From Chryseolinea sp. (GTDB taxonomy: Bacteria; Bacteroidota; Bacteroidia; Cytophagales; Cyclobacteriaceae): a stretch of 39,765 nt of DNA. A program made the translations under genes and the position numbers. Under the pieces are notes generated by a model, which saw nothing but the letters and a program-made list of their open reading frames with translations, did no database searches and had not been told where the DNA came from. The stretch covers positions 1 to 39,765 of the forward strand of contig JAICGJ010000034.1 in assembly GCA_025923195.1 (NCBI GenBank), in the 5' to 3' direction. This document shows, in pieces, positions 9,628-16,609 of the stretch (position 1 is the first letter of the stretch; every line of letters starts with the position of its first letter).

Positions 9628-10935
9628 TTATTGAACGCCGTCTTTGGGACGGGCCATTATCAACCGGTTACTCTTGTCGTAAGAGAAGTAGCTCCACAAC
9701 CAGGAGAGCAATACAAAAAATTTATTCCTGAAACCGATGAGCGAAATCAAGTGAACAAACATCCATATAAACCAGGCTAAAAATCCTTGCGTTCTAAATT
9801 TGTTCAGGTCAACAACCGCACGGTTTCTGCCAACAGTTGCCATAGACCCCTGGTGTCGGTATCGGAATGGTTTCATTTCTTTGTTATTGATCAACCGTTT
9901 AATGTTTTCTGCTACTAGCCTCCCTTGCTGCATCGCCGGTGGAGCTACCTGTGGATGACCATAGGGATATGATGGATCCGCCCCTTCCATAATGCAAGCG
10001 TCGCCTATGGCAAAAATATTTTCATATCCCTTCACTCGGTTGAATTCATCAACCTGTATTCTACCACCGCGCCCGACCGCTTCATCGCGTATCCCATAAA
10101 TGGGCTGCGCCTTCACACCGGCAGCCCAAATCAGATTTCTGCTGATTAACTTTTCACCTGAACTAAATACGACTTCATGACCATCATAAGATTTCACCGT
10201 ACAACTTAAATGGACATGAACGCCCATTTCCTGAAGATATTCCAGCGCTTTCCGAGAGGCTTCCACCGACATGCTGTTCAACAACCGAGGCGTTGCTTCA
10301 ACAAGGTGAATATCCATATTACCTACTTCTAATTCCTTGTAGTCTCTGGGAAATACGTGTTTCTTCAATTCTGACAGAGCACCTGCCAATTCTACACCTG
10401 TTGGTCCGCCGCCGACAATAACCATGTCCATCAGGCTATCCATCAATTCCGGATCATCGGTGAGCAAGGCCGTTTCGAAATTCCGGATAATAATGTTTCT
10501 CAGTTTGATAGCGTCTATTATCGTCTTCATCGGGTGCGCAAGGTGCTCTACATCTGTCATGCCGTAGAAGTTTGTGATCGCGCCGTTCGCAATGACGAGG
10601 TAATCATACTTTAAGCCCCCGATGGACGTTTCAATGTAATTTTCCTCTGGCTTAATTTGCGTCACTTCTCCCAGCCTGAAAAAAAAATCCTCGTGGTTGC
10701 CAAAATGTTTTCGAAAGGGAAAAACGATAGAGCTAGTCTCAAGCCCCGACGTTGCGACCTGGTAGAGCAAAGGTTGAAAACAATGATGGTTGTATTTGTC
10801 AAATAGAACAGTCTGCGCTTTAAATCTATTGAGCCCCTTGGCAACTTCCAAGCCACCGAAACCCCCACCTATGATAATGATTCGAGGTTTGCCCATGTCT
10901 GCGATTCGGGTTCGCGTAGTAATTAATTTGGGCAT
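9628..10935 (-). CDS. ndh: Type II NADH dehydrogenase (NAD(P)/FAD-dependent oxidoreductase)
   Basis: The 435-residue protein has an N-terminal FAD-binding Rossmann motif (IIIIGGGFGG, residues 19-28). A second dinucleotide motif, 'MVIVGGGPTGVELAGAL', begins near residue 172 and binds NADH. The family block 'YNHHCFQPLLYQVATSGLE' and the late 'IFAIGDAC' flavin contact are also present. A hydrophobic C-terminus ('FLAWFIWMFVHLISLIGF') fits monotopic membrane attachment. NDH-2 passes electrons from NADH to quinone without pumping protons. Start choice: the ATG at 10935 is about 22 bases from the transcription start predicted by the promoter at 10964-10993. A second ATG at 10896 (MGKPRIIII) is also possible. 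The gene is first in the operon with kup. Confidence 0.92.
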   Translation of the reverse strand: MPKLITTRTRIADMGKPRIIIIGGGFGGLEVAKGLNRFKAQTVLFDKYNHHCFQPLLYQVATSGLETSSIVFPFRKHFGNHEDFFFRLGEVTQIKPEENYIETSIGGLKYDYLVIANGAITNFYGMTDVEHLAHPMKTIIDAIKLRNIIIRNFETALLTDDPELMDSLMDMVIVGGGPTGVELAGALSELKKHVFPRDYKELEVGNMDIHLVEATPRLLNSMSVEASRKALEYLQEMGVHVHLSCTVKSYDGHEVVFSSGEKLISRNLIWAAGVKAQPIYGIRDEAVGRGGRIQVDEFNRVKGYENIFAIGDACIMEGADPSYPYGHPQVAPPAMQQGRLVAENIKRLINNKEMKPFRYRHQGSMATVGRNRAVVDLNKFRTQGFLAWFIWMFVHLISLIGFRNKFFVLLSWLWSYFSYDKSNRLIMARPKDGVQ

Positions 10936-10963
10936 GAATGATTTAACGCTTTCAAAACAGGGT

Positions 10964-10993
10964 CAAATTTAACTTCCTTTCGATAAAGCCAAA
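10964..10993 (-). promoter_or_regulatory. Bacteroidota-type sigma-A promoter for ndh-kup
   Basis: On the minus strand TTTG (complement of 10990-10993) is followed, exactly 18 bases later, by TAAATTTG (complement of 10964-10971). This matches the known Bacteroidota consensus of a -33 TTTG and a -7 TAnnTTTG box in both boxes. The predicted transcript starts near 10957, just upstream of the ndh start codon. Confidence 0.75.
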
Positions 10994-11081
10994 AAGAAAA
11001 CCCCATAATGTTACGGTTGTTCAACCGGCGTTCTAAAAAGCAGATCATCGCCATAAAAAAATATTTTTAGTACGCTTGACC

Positions 11082-11110
11082 TTGTTAAAAACAAATGAAA
11101 CGTATTTTTG
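11082..11110 (+). promoter_or_regulatory. Bacteroidota-type promoter for the coiled-coil lipoprotein gene
   Basis: TTG at 11082-11084 is followed after 18 bases by TATTTTTG at 11103-11110, a full match to TAnnTTTG. Transcription would begin near 11117. That is downstream of the ATG at 11095 and upstream of the ATG at 11134, so the box also decides the start of the next gene. Confidence 0.7.
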
Positions 11111-11133
11111 CTATTAAACTAAATCAACTCCCT

Positions 11134-11880
11134 ATGACCAAAAAACTAGTTTATGTTATACCATTTGCGGCCTTATTGGCTGGATGTGGCGCTAAAGAGA
11201 AAGAGGTGCTGCAAACTAAGGTGGATTCTTTAACGCTGGAATTGGAAACGAGCCAAAAAATGGCCGAAACGTTGACGGAGGTAGGAGCTATGATGGATTC
11301 CATTGATGCCAGCAGGCAGCTGCTCAGGGTCAACATGGTGGAGGGAACTACGTTCGCGGATTACAAGGACCGCATGAAAGACATCAACGGCTATGTAAAG
11401 GAAACGCAGAAAAAAATCGATGAATTGGAGAATTCTCTTAAAGATTCCAAATCCAGTTCAAATGCCTTCGCTAAAACCATTAAGCAGCTAAGGGCAGATC
11501 TCCAGTCCAAAACCAAGGAAATCACCGAGTTGCAGGAACAAGTTGAGAAGTATCGAAACGAAAATCAAAATCTGATTACTACAGTGGGGATGCAAGAGGC
11601 CGAGCTCACAGACAAGCAGACGCAAATTGAAACGAAAACACAGGAACTCGCCTTGATTGAAGCAAGGGTTCAGGAACTGATGATCCAAAGCAAGATGAGT
11701 GAAGCGGATGCGTATTACGCAAGAGCTCAAGCTGTGGAAGAAGCGGCCAACCGTACGCGGCTGGCGCCACGCAAGAAGAAAGAGACGCTGAGAGAAGCTG
11801 TTGAACTGTATAAGAAAGCACTGTCGCTAGGCAAAAATGAGGCGCAGGATAATATTACTGAATTGGAGAAGAAGCTTTGA
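11134..11880 (+). CDS. Coiled-coil lipoprotein of unknown function
   Basis: I start the gene at the ATG at 11134 rather than 11095. The later ATG opens a lipoprotein signal with LAGC and a lipidated Cys18, and the TATTTTTG promoter box overlaps the earlier codons. The 248-residue product is nearly all charged heptad-like helix from about residue 20 to 200 ('KVDSLTLELETSQKMAETL', 'QLRADLQSKTKEITELQEQV'), which predicts a long coiled coil. The C-terminal 50 residues ('YARAQAVEEAANRTRLAPRK') resemble a short TPR-like helical hairpin. Anchored by its lipid, it would extend into the periplasm. Proteins of this shape are common in Bacteroidota and mostly uncharacterised; I do not recognise a named family. 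It appears to be monocistronic, with heptamer element C directly behind it. Confidence 0.8.
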   Translation: MTKKLVYVIPFAALLAGCGAKEKEVLQTKVDSLTLELETSQKMAETLTEVGAMMDSIDASRQLLRVNMVEGTTFADYKDRMKDINGYVKETQKKIDELENSLKDSKSSSNAFAKTIKQLRADLQSKTKEITELQEQVEKYRNENQNLITTVGMQEAELTDKQTQIETKTQELALIEARVQELMIQSKMSEADAYYARAQAVEEAANRTRLAPRKKKETLREAVELYKKALSLGKNEAQDNITELEKKL

Positions 11881-11888
11881 TGCTTTGA

Positions 11889-12043
11889 GGGTATAAGGTA
11901 TAGGGTATAGGGTATAGGGAGTGCGACACCTTCGGTTTGCAGGTATTCCGATCCTTGTCGTCGAACACGGAAGTGACCAAGTACTACACAACACGCTATC
12001 AGCATACCTTATACCCTATACCCTATACCCTATACCCTATACC
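11889..12043. repeat. Heptamer-array inverted element C (TATAGGG / ATACCCT units)
   Basis: The left arm at 11889-11919 reads GGGTATA AGGTATA GGGTATA GGGTATA GGG. The right arm at 12004-12043 reads ATACCTT followed by four ATACCCT units and ATACC. The arms are complementary in register and differ mainly at one variant unit each (AAGG and CCTT). A unique core of 84 bases separates them. The left arm starts 9 bases after the stop of the lipoprotein gene. This is the most regular of the six arrays and resembles telomeric repeats in style only. Confidence 0.92.
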
Positions 12044-12087
12044 TAAGCCAGAAGAAAAATAAAAACCCTGTGCCCCTGCTTTCTTAC

Positions 12088-12095
12088 TAACTTTG
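12088..12095 (+). promoter_or_regulatory. Probable -7 box of the CNNM/CorC-type gene
   Basis: TAACTTTG at 12088-12095 fits TAnnTTTG exactly and lies 15 bases before the ATG at 12111. The expected -33 TTTG is poor (CCTG near 12067). If used, the 5' leader would be only about 9 bases. Confidence 0.5.
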
Positions 12096-12110
12096 CCATG
12101 GTGAATCCGT

Positions 12111-13406
12111 ATGGCATTTGATGTTATTGTAACCCTGCTTTTAGTTGTATTGAATGGTTTTTTCGTAGCCGCCGAGTTCGCAATTGTCAAAGTGCGATCT
12201 TCACAAATAGCGCTTGAAAGAGGAAACCTCTCCAAGCGCGCTGCTGAAAATATTATCAACAACCTAGACGGATATCTCGCCGCAACACAATTGGGAATAA
12301 CGTTAGCCAGTCTGGGATTGGGATGGGTTGGTGAAGACGTCATGTCTGAGATAATCCTCAACCTTATGACTGCCCTTGGTCTGCAGATAAGTCCATCGCT
12401 AGCTCATAGCATAGCCCTTCCGGTGGCTTTTGCCATCCTCACGATCTTGCACATTGTCTTCGGCGAATTGGCACCAAAGTCATTGGCGATACGTTACCCG
12501 ACATCCACGACCCTTAGAATTTCTCTTCCCCTCAGATTGTTTTACACCGTCTTCAAGCCTTTCATCTGGTTGCTGAATGGACTCGCAAATATCATCCTGA
12601 AGATATTCGGCGTCAAACCGATCAGCGAACAGGAAATACACTCAGAAGAGGAATTGCGATTGATAATTGCCGAGAGCGAGGAGGGAGGGGCAATAGAGCC
12701 AGCAGAACGGGAGCTGATCCAGAATGTGTTCGATTTTGATGACCGTATCGTGCGTCAGGTCATGGTGCCACGGGTTAAGATCAGCGGCTTAAAAGCCACA
12801 TTGTCCCTGCAGGATTCCATGGATGTTATTCTAAAGGAAGGATATTCCCGATACCCTGTTTTTGAAAATTCACTTGATGAAATTATCGGCATAGTGCACG
12901 CCAAAGATGTGCTCACTGCCTACTTTCAGCGTACAGGCAAAGGGTTGAAAGACGTCATGCGCCCCGCGCATTTTATACCGGAAAGCAAACCTATCGATGC
13001 CTTGCTGCGTGAGTTTCAGCGAAGAAAGACACAGATGGCTATTGTCGTAAGCGAATTTGGGGGGACTATCGGCATCGTCACGTTAGAAGACATCCTGGAG
13101 GAACTTGTCGGAGAGATTCAGGATGAGCATGACCATGAACAACAAATTGTTACACTACTTGACAAGCAAGTCTATCAAGTGGTTGCGCAATCTTCTATAC
13201 ATGACATAAACAAATTTATTGAAGTGCCATTCCCTGAATCCGAGGATTATGAAACATTATCAGGAATGATAACCTTTCATCGGCCGATGATTAAGGAGGG
13301 AGACACATTTGTAATGGGGAACTACAAGTTCAAGATCTTGAAATTAAATAAAACTCTTCCCGAGATTGTGGAAATAAAATTGGAGATGGAATCTCCCACC
13401 GATTAA
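12111..13406 (+). CDS. CNNM/CorC (HlyC-like) transmembrane protein with CBS pair
   Basis: The 431-residue protein has the three-part layout of the CNNM/CorC family. An N-terminal DUF21 membrane domain (about residues 1-190) contains 'NGFFVAAEFAIVKVR' and 'ATQLGITLASLGLGWVGE'. A CBS pair (about 205-330) begins after 'RIVRQVMVPRVKISGLKAT'. A CorC_HlyC domain (about 345-430) begins near 'QVYQVVAQSSIHDINKFI'. The family is linked to Mg2+ (and Co2+) export or homeostasis in the inner membrane, with the CBS domains sensing nucleotides; older annotations call it hemolysin, which is not supported functionally. The gene converges with corA and shares a TTAA at the stop codons. Transcription probably starts from the TAACTTTG box at 12088. 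Confidence 0.92.
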   Translation: MAFDVIVTLLLVVLNGFFVAAEFAIVKVRSSQIALERGNLSKRAAENIINNLDGYLAATQLGITLASLGLGWVGEDVMSEIILNLMTALGLQISPSLAHSIALPVAFAILTILHIVFGELAPKSLAIRYPTSTTLRISLPLRLFYTVFKPFIWLLNGLANIILKIFGVKPISEQEIHSEEELRLIIAESEEGGAIEPAERELIQNVFDFDDRIVRQVMVPRVKISGLKATLSLQDSMDVILKEGYSRYPVFENSLDEIIGIVHAKDVLTAYFQRTGKGLKDVMRPAHFIPESKPIDALLREFQRRKTQMAIVVSEFGGTIGIVTLEDILEELVGEIQDEHDHEQQIVTLLDKQVYQVVAQSSIHDINKFIEVPFPESEDYETLSGMITFHRPMIKEGDTFVMGNYKFKILKLNKTLPEIVEIKLEMESPTD

Positions 13407-14416
13407 AACCATTTTTTTCGTCTGAAGAACAGCAGCATACCCACGACGATAGCGATCATGATCGCCCACACAACAAAGTATCCCCATCTCCATCCCAGTT
13501 CCGGTAAATATTCGAAGTTCATTCCATAAACACCCACGATAAAGGTTAAGGGCATAAAGATGGTTGAAATGACGGTCAATACCTTCATTACCTCATTCAT
13601 GCGGGTGTTCATAGCGTTGATATGAATGTCGAGAAGACTCGAGGTAAGATCTTTATATGTATCTAGGGAATCGATCAGGTGGGCCACGTGGTCGTAGACA
13701 TCGGCGAAAAACGGAAGGTTGTCATCGTGGATAAATCCGGATTCGCCCTTAACAATCTTGCTAAGCGCTTCCCTCAAAGGATACAGCGCCTTTCTTAAAA
13801 AAATCAGTTCTTTTTTCAAGGATTGAATTTCATGGAACGTTTTGTATGAAGGATTCTCATAGGCGTCGTCCTCTGTTTCTTCGATCAGGTCCCCAATTCT
13901 GTCGAGTACATTGTAATAGTTGTCTACGATAATATCAATAAGCCGGTATAAAAGGTAATCGGACTGTTTCTTTCTCACTTTCCCAAGGTCGAGCCGGATT
14001 CTGTCCCGAAAACCGTCAAACAGGTCGCCTTCTTTCTCCTGAAATGATAACAAGAAATTCGGGCCGAGTACGAAACTTATCTGTTCGTAATCAATACATG
14101 TATCATCAATCCGGTACAACATTTTCAAGGTAAAGAACAAATAATGGTCAAACTCCTCCGACTTGGGACGCTGATCGTTTAACACATCTTCGATAAGCAG
14201 GGAATGAAGAGAAAAATGAGTCTGAAGTTTTTCAAGGATTTCCAGGTTGCTCAGACCGTCGACGTTAATCCAGTTCACACAGTCTGGCTGCATCTTCTGT
14301 AGCAGCTCGTCGGGACTTAGATTATCTATTCTGACATGCGAATCTCGGTTATAGGAAATTAATTCCAGGATTACGTTGGACGGTGAAGGAGCGATAAATG
14401 TCTTTTTCTTAATCAC
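13403..14416 (-). CDS. corA: CorA-family magnesium/cobalt transporter
   Basis: The 337-residue protein ends with the family's two membrane helices and the diagnostic YGMN motif (Gly298-Met299-Asn300), followed by 'YFVVWAIMIAIVVGMLLFF' and a basic tail (RRKKWF). The soluble N-terminal part up to about residue 230 matches the CorA cytoplasmic funnel, including 'QISFVLGPNFLLSFQEKEGD'. CorA forms pentameric inner-membrane channels for Mg2+ influx. The start is a GTG at 14414-14416, the first start in the open frame. The stop codon overlaps that of the CNNM-type gene (TTAA, 13403-13406), so the two Mg2+-related genes are tail to tail with no room for a terminator between them. Confidence 0.95.
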   Translation of the reverse strand: MIKKKTFIAPSPSNVILELISYNRDSHVRIDNLSPDELLQKMQPDCVNWINVDGLSNLEILEKLQTHFSLHSLLIEDVLNDQRPKSEEFDHYLFFTLKMLYRIDDTCIDYEQISFVLGPNFLLSFQEKEGDLFDGFRDRIRLDLGKVRKKQSDYLLYRLIDIIVDNYYNVLDRIGDLIEETEDDAYENPSYKTFHEIQSLKKELIFLRKALYPLREALSKIVKGESGFIHDDNLPFFADVYDHVAHLIDSLDTYKDLTSSLLDIHINAMNTRMNEVMKVLTVISTIFMPLTFIVGVYGMNFEYLPELGWRWGYFVVWAIMIAIVVGMLLFFRRKKWF

Positions 14417-14723
14417 TTCTGAAAATTTTATGTGTCAGGACTTTCCCGCTGGAAGTTGCACGAGCGATAGTCTTGTTTCCTTTGAAGACTGGCAAGCGTT
14501 AAGTTCAAACTAACGGGAAATTTACAATACATATTCAATTCTTAAGAAGTTTGTCCACCACTAACAATACTTAAGTAGGTTCTGGCTGGCTTGTTGGCAT
14601 TGGACTGGTCCTGGCACGTTGCAAAAGAGAGTCTAGGCGGGCCGCTAGCATGAACTTGAATCGTTTTTTTTAAAATATTAAAAGACTTCAACACATAAAA
14701 ATCAATGCGTATTATTGTCGCGC
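14417..14723. other. Gene-free divergent region between corA and the polyprenyl synthase gene
   Basis: No coding frame with recognisable content was seen. The region must hold the promoters of both divergent genes. A TATTATTG at 14710-14717 is one mismatch from TAnnTTTG but sits only 6 bases before the ATG at 14724, so it is doubtful. A poly-T stretch of eight bases lies near 14664. I found no clear riboswitch or strong hairpin. Confidence 0.4.
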
Positions 14724-15698
14724 ATGCCCTTACGTCTGGAAGATATCAAAGCCCCAATAGCTCGCGAGATGGAGGAATTTGAGCCAAAATTCCGGGCGTC
14801 CATGAAAAGCAATGTCCTTTTGCTGGACAAGATTATGAATTACATCGTAAAAAGGAAAGGCAAGCAAATGCGGCCAATGTTCGTATTTTTGTCGGCTGGC
14901 ACTTGCGGAAAAATCAACGAATCAACTTTTCGGGGAGCGTCGCTGATAGAACTCCTCCACACTGCGGCACTGGTTCACGATGATGTTGTAGATGAAGCTA
15001 ATTACCGGCGAGGCTATTTTTCGGTCAATGCACTATGGAAGAATAAGGTCGCCGTGCTGGTTGGAGACTTTCTTTTAACAAGGGGCCTGATGCTTTCTGT
15101 TGAGAATAACGATTTCAACTTGCTTAGGATTGTCACGGATGCTGTACGCGAAATGAGCGAAGGGGAGTTACTGCAAATCGAAAAGTCGAGGCGCCTTGAT
15201 ATCACCGAAGATATTTATTATGAAATCATACGTCAGAAAACTGCCTCATTGATTGCTTCATGCTGCGCCGTGGGCGCAAGCTCAGCTGGTGCTACGACCG
15301 AAGTGGTGCAGCGAATGTGGCAATTTGGAGAAAAGATCGGGATGGCTTTTCAAATCAAGGACGATTTGTTTGACTATGGAGAACAGGAAATTGGCAAACC
15401 CGTGGGAATTGACATTAAGGAAAAAAAAATGACGCTGCCACTAATTTATGCGCTATCGAAAGCCAGTTGGACAGAGAAACGAAAATTTATCAATATTGTA
15501 AAAACTGATAGCGAGAAGCCCCGGCGAGTTAAGGAAGTTATTCAGTTCGTAAAACAATCGGGTGGCATGGAGTACGCAATAACTTCAATGAATAAATATC
15601 ACAAGGAGGCACTCAGCTTATTGCATGACTTTCCTGACACTTCTTACAAGCAGTCGCTCATAAAACTCGTACAGTTTACAATTGAAAGGAATAGTTAA
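14724..15698 (+). CDS. Trans-polyprenyl diphosphate synthase (octaprenyl/heptaprenyl type)
   Basis: I start at the ATG at 14724; the frame also permits TTG at 14715, which only adds MSR. The 324-residue product has both aspartate-rich motifs of trans-isoprenyl diphosphate synthases: DDVVD at residues 86-90 after 'LVH', and DDLFD at 213-217 after 'FQIK'. It also has the 'KGKQMRP' and 'KKMTLPLIYAL' blocks. These enzymes add isopentenyl diphosphate units to an allylic primer; the aspartates bind Mg2+-diphosphate. In Bacteroidota the long-chain product usually becomes the menaquinone side chain. Chain length cannot be fixed by eye, so the ispB/hepT name is left open. The array at 15699 begins directly after its stop codon. 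Confidence 0.92.
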   Translation: MPLRLEDIKAPIAREMEEFEPKFRASMKSNVLLLDKIMNYIVKRKGKQMRPMFVFLSAGTCGKINESTFRGASLIELLHTAALVHDDVVDEANYRRGYFSVNALWKNKVAVLVGDFLLTRGLMLSVENNDFNLLRIVTDAVREMSEGELLQIEKSRRLDITEDIYYEIIRQKTASLIASCCAVGASSAGATTEVVQRMWQFGEKIGMAFQIKDDLFDYGEQEIGKPVGIDIKEKKMTLPLIYALSKASWTEKRKFINIVKTDSEKPRRVKEVIQFVKQSGGMEYAITSMNKYHKEALSLLHDFPDTSYKQSLIKLVQFTIERNS

Positions 15699-15845
15699 GA
15701 TTGTAAAATTGTAAAATTGGAAGATTGAGGCAAGCATTTAGAGTGGTTAAAGTATTGGACGGTGAGCAAAAACCCTAGTGAAACTTTGTGTCCTCGGGAC
15801 TTGGTGGCGAATAGATTGGGAGATTGGAAATCTGAAAGTTTGAAG
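15699..15845. repeat. Octamer-array element D (GATTGTAA-type units)
   Basis: The left block at 15699-15730 is GATTGTAA AATTGTAA AATTGGAA GATTGAGG, and the right block at 15814-15845 is GATTGGGA GATTGGAA ATCTGAAA GTTTGAAG. Both have an 8-base period. Unlike elements A, C, E and F, the two blocks point the same way. The core holds a further 9-base-period stretch at 15775-15801 (CTAGTGAAA CTTTGTGTC CTCGGGACT). The array begins at the base after the polyprenyl synthase stop codon. Confidence 0.75.
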
Positions 15846-15879
15846 ATATAATTTAAAACGAAACCCAGATCATATAAGC

Positions 15880-15912
15880 AAAAAGCTCAAAGCTCCGCTG
15901 TTGTTCAGCTTT
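15880..15912 (-). terminator. Possible terminator of the 156-residue protein gene
   Basis: Read on the minus strand, AAAGCT and AGCTTT (15889-15894 and 15907-15912) form a six-pair stem. It is followed after four bases by five Ts (15880-15884). The position about 40 bases behind the stop codon fits, but the stem is short and partly A/T. Confidence 0.35.
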
Positions 15913-15952
15913 CGCTTCAAGCCTTTTTTATCTACCTAAACCTGATTAAATC

Positions 15953-16423
15953 CTAGTGTAAAACTATTTTTGAACGCCCGGCTTCCAAGACGGCATAATC
16001 CTTCAAAGACTTGTAGGTCTGCGGATCCAGGGCTACCATTGCAGGACCAGAATTCTCCGGGTTGAACGATCCCTCATTAGCCCACCACTTTCTTGCATTT
16101 TCTCGCGCCGAATTTTTGTCAATCTGTTCAAAAAGATTTATGCATGAGTCTGAAATTATCCAAGGCTTATCCACGCTGCTATATTTTTCAAAGATCATGT
16201 TCCGCATTTGGGTGCCGGAGGGCTGATTCTTAAAATGTGAAACGGTATAAGACATGGTTTCAGGTTCTGTCATGATCATGTCCCAGTACTTTTTGGATGC
16301 TATTACCTGAGCTGTGGTAAGCATGAAACCAAATCCTTCTTCAATCGACTCTTTGGTTATCGGGCACTTTGGCTTGAGCACCGTTTTTTTCTTTTTGCCC
16401 AGAAGTTTATCAAGAAATGCCAT
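15953..16423 (-). CDS. Uncharacterised 156-residue soluble protein
   Basis: I do not recognise a characterised family. The protein starts with a basic stretch (MAFLDKLLGKKKKTVLKPKC), has no signal peptide or membrane segment, and is probably cytoplasmic. Visible landmarks are Cys20 in 'CPITKESIEEGFGF', a 'LTTAQVIASKKYWD' segment, and a later 'WIISDSCINLF' with a second cysteine. The pattern of a cysteine, 'LTT-x-QV', 'YW', then 'W...C..LF' resembles, from memory, a loose group of short hypothetical proteins with possible metal-binding cysteines. Here only single cysteines are left at each position, so zinc binding is doubtful. It lies alone between convergent element D and the thioredoxin-like gene. 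The ATG at 16421-16423 is the natural start. Confidence 0.75.
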   Translation of the reverse strand: MAFLDKLLGKKKKTVLKPKCPITKESIEEGFGFMLTTAQVIASKKYWDMIMTEPETMSYTVSHFKNQPSGTQMRNMIFEKYSSVDKPWIISDSCINLFEQIDKNSARENARKWWANEGSFNPENSGPAMVALDPQTYKSLKDYAVLEAGRSKIVLH

Positions 16424-16609
16424 TGCTAAAAATTTAAGTTATCGGTAATTTCCTTAAGATACTCTACAATAGATACTCCATGTTAGGTGAATAGTTGCAT
16501 GGTTAGACGACTAAAATTTAAAAAATGTTACAAAAGGCCGTTTCCAGTGAAATTTGGGGGTTGTTTTTGGGTGAATATTTCGATCTAAATGAGTCTGCCA
16601 ACGGATCTC

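Noticed and set aside
11095-11133. Earlier ATG for the coiled-coil lipoprotein
   Set aside because: The TATTTTTG promoter box lies within this extension, and the later ATG gives a proper lipoprotein signal.
11889-12043. TATAGGG array as a telomere or CRISPR
   Set aside because: The resemblance to telomeric DNA is only in style. The array is internal, inverted and short. CRISPR repeats would be longer and separated by unique spacers.
12098-12121. Seven-codon ATG frame just before the CNNM-type start
   Set aside because: It could be an upstream peptide, but it sits around the predicted transcription start and has no supporting signal.
12023-12361. 112-codon minus-strand frame across element C and the CNNM-type start
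   Set aside because: It is formed partly by the ATACCCT repeat, which is open in several frames, and overlaps a clear gene.
12111-13406. Hemolysin
   Set aside because: This is a historical label for CNNM/CorC proteins; the domains indicate divalent cation transport or homeostasis.
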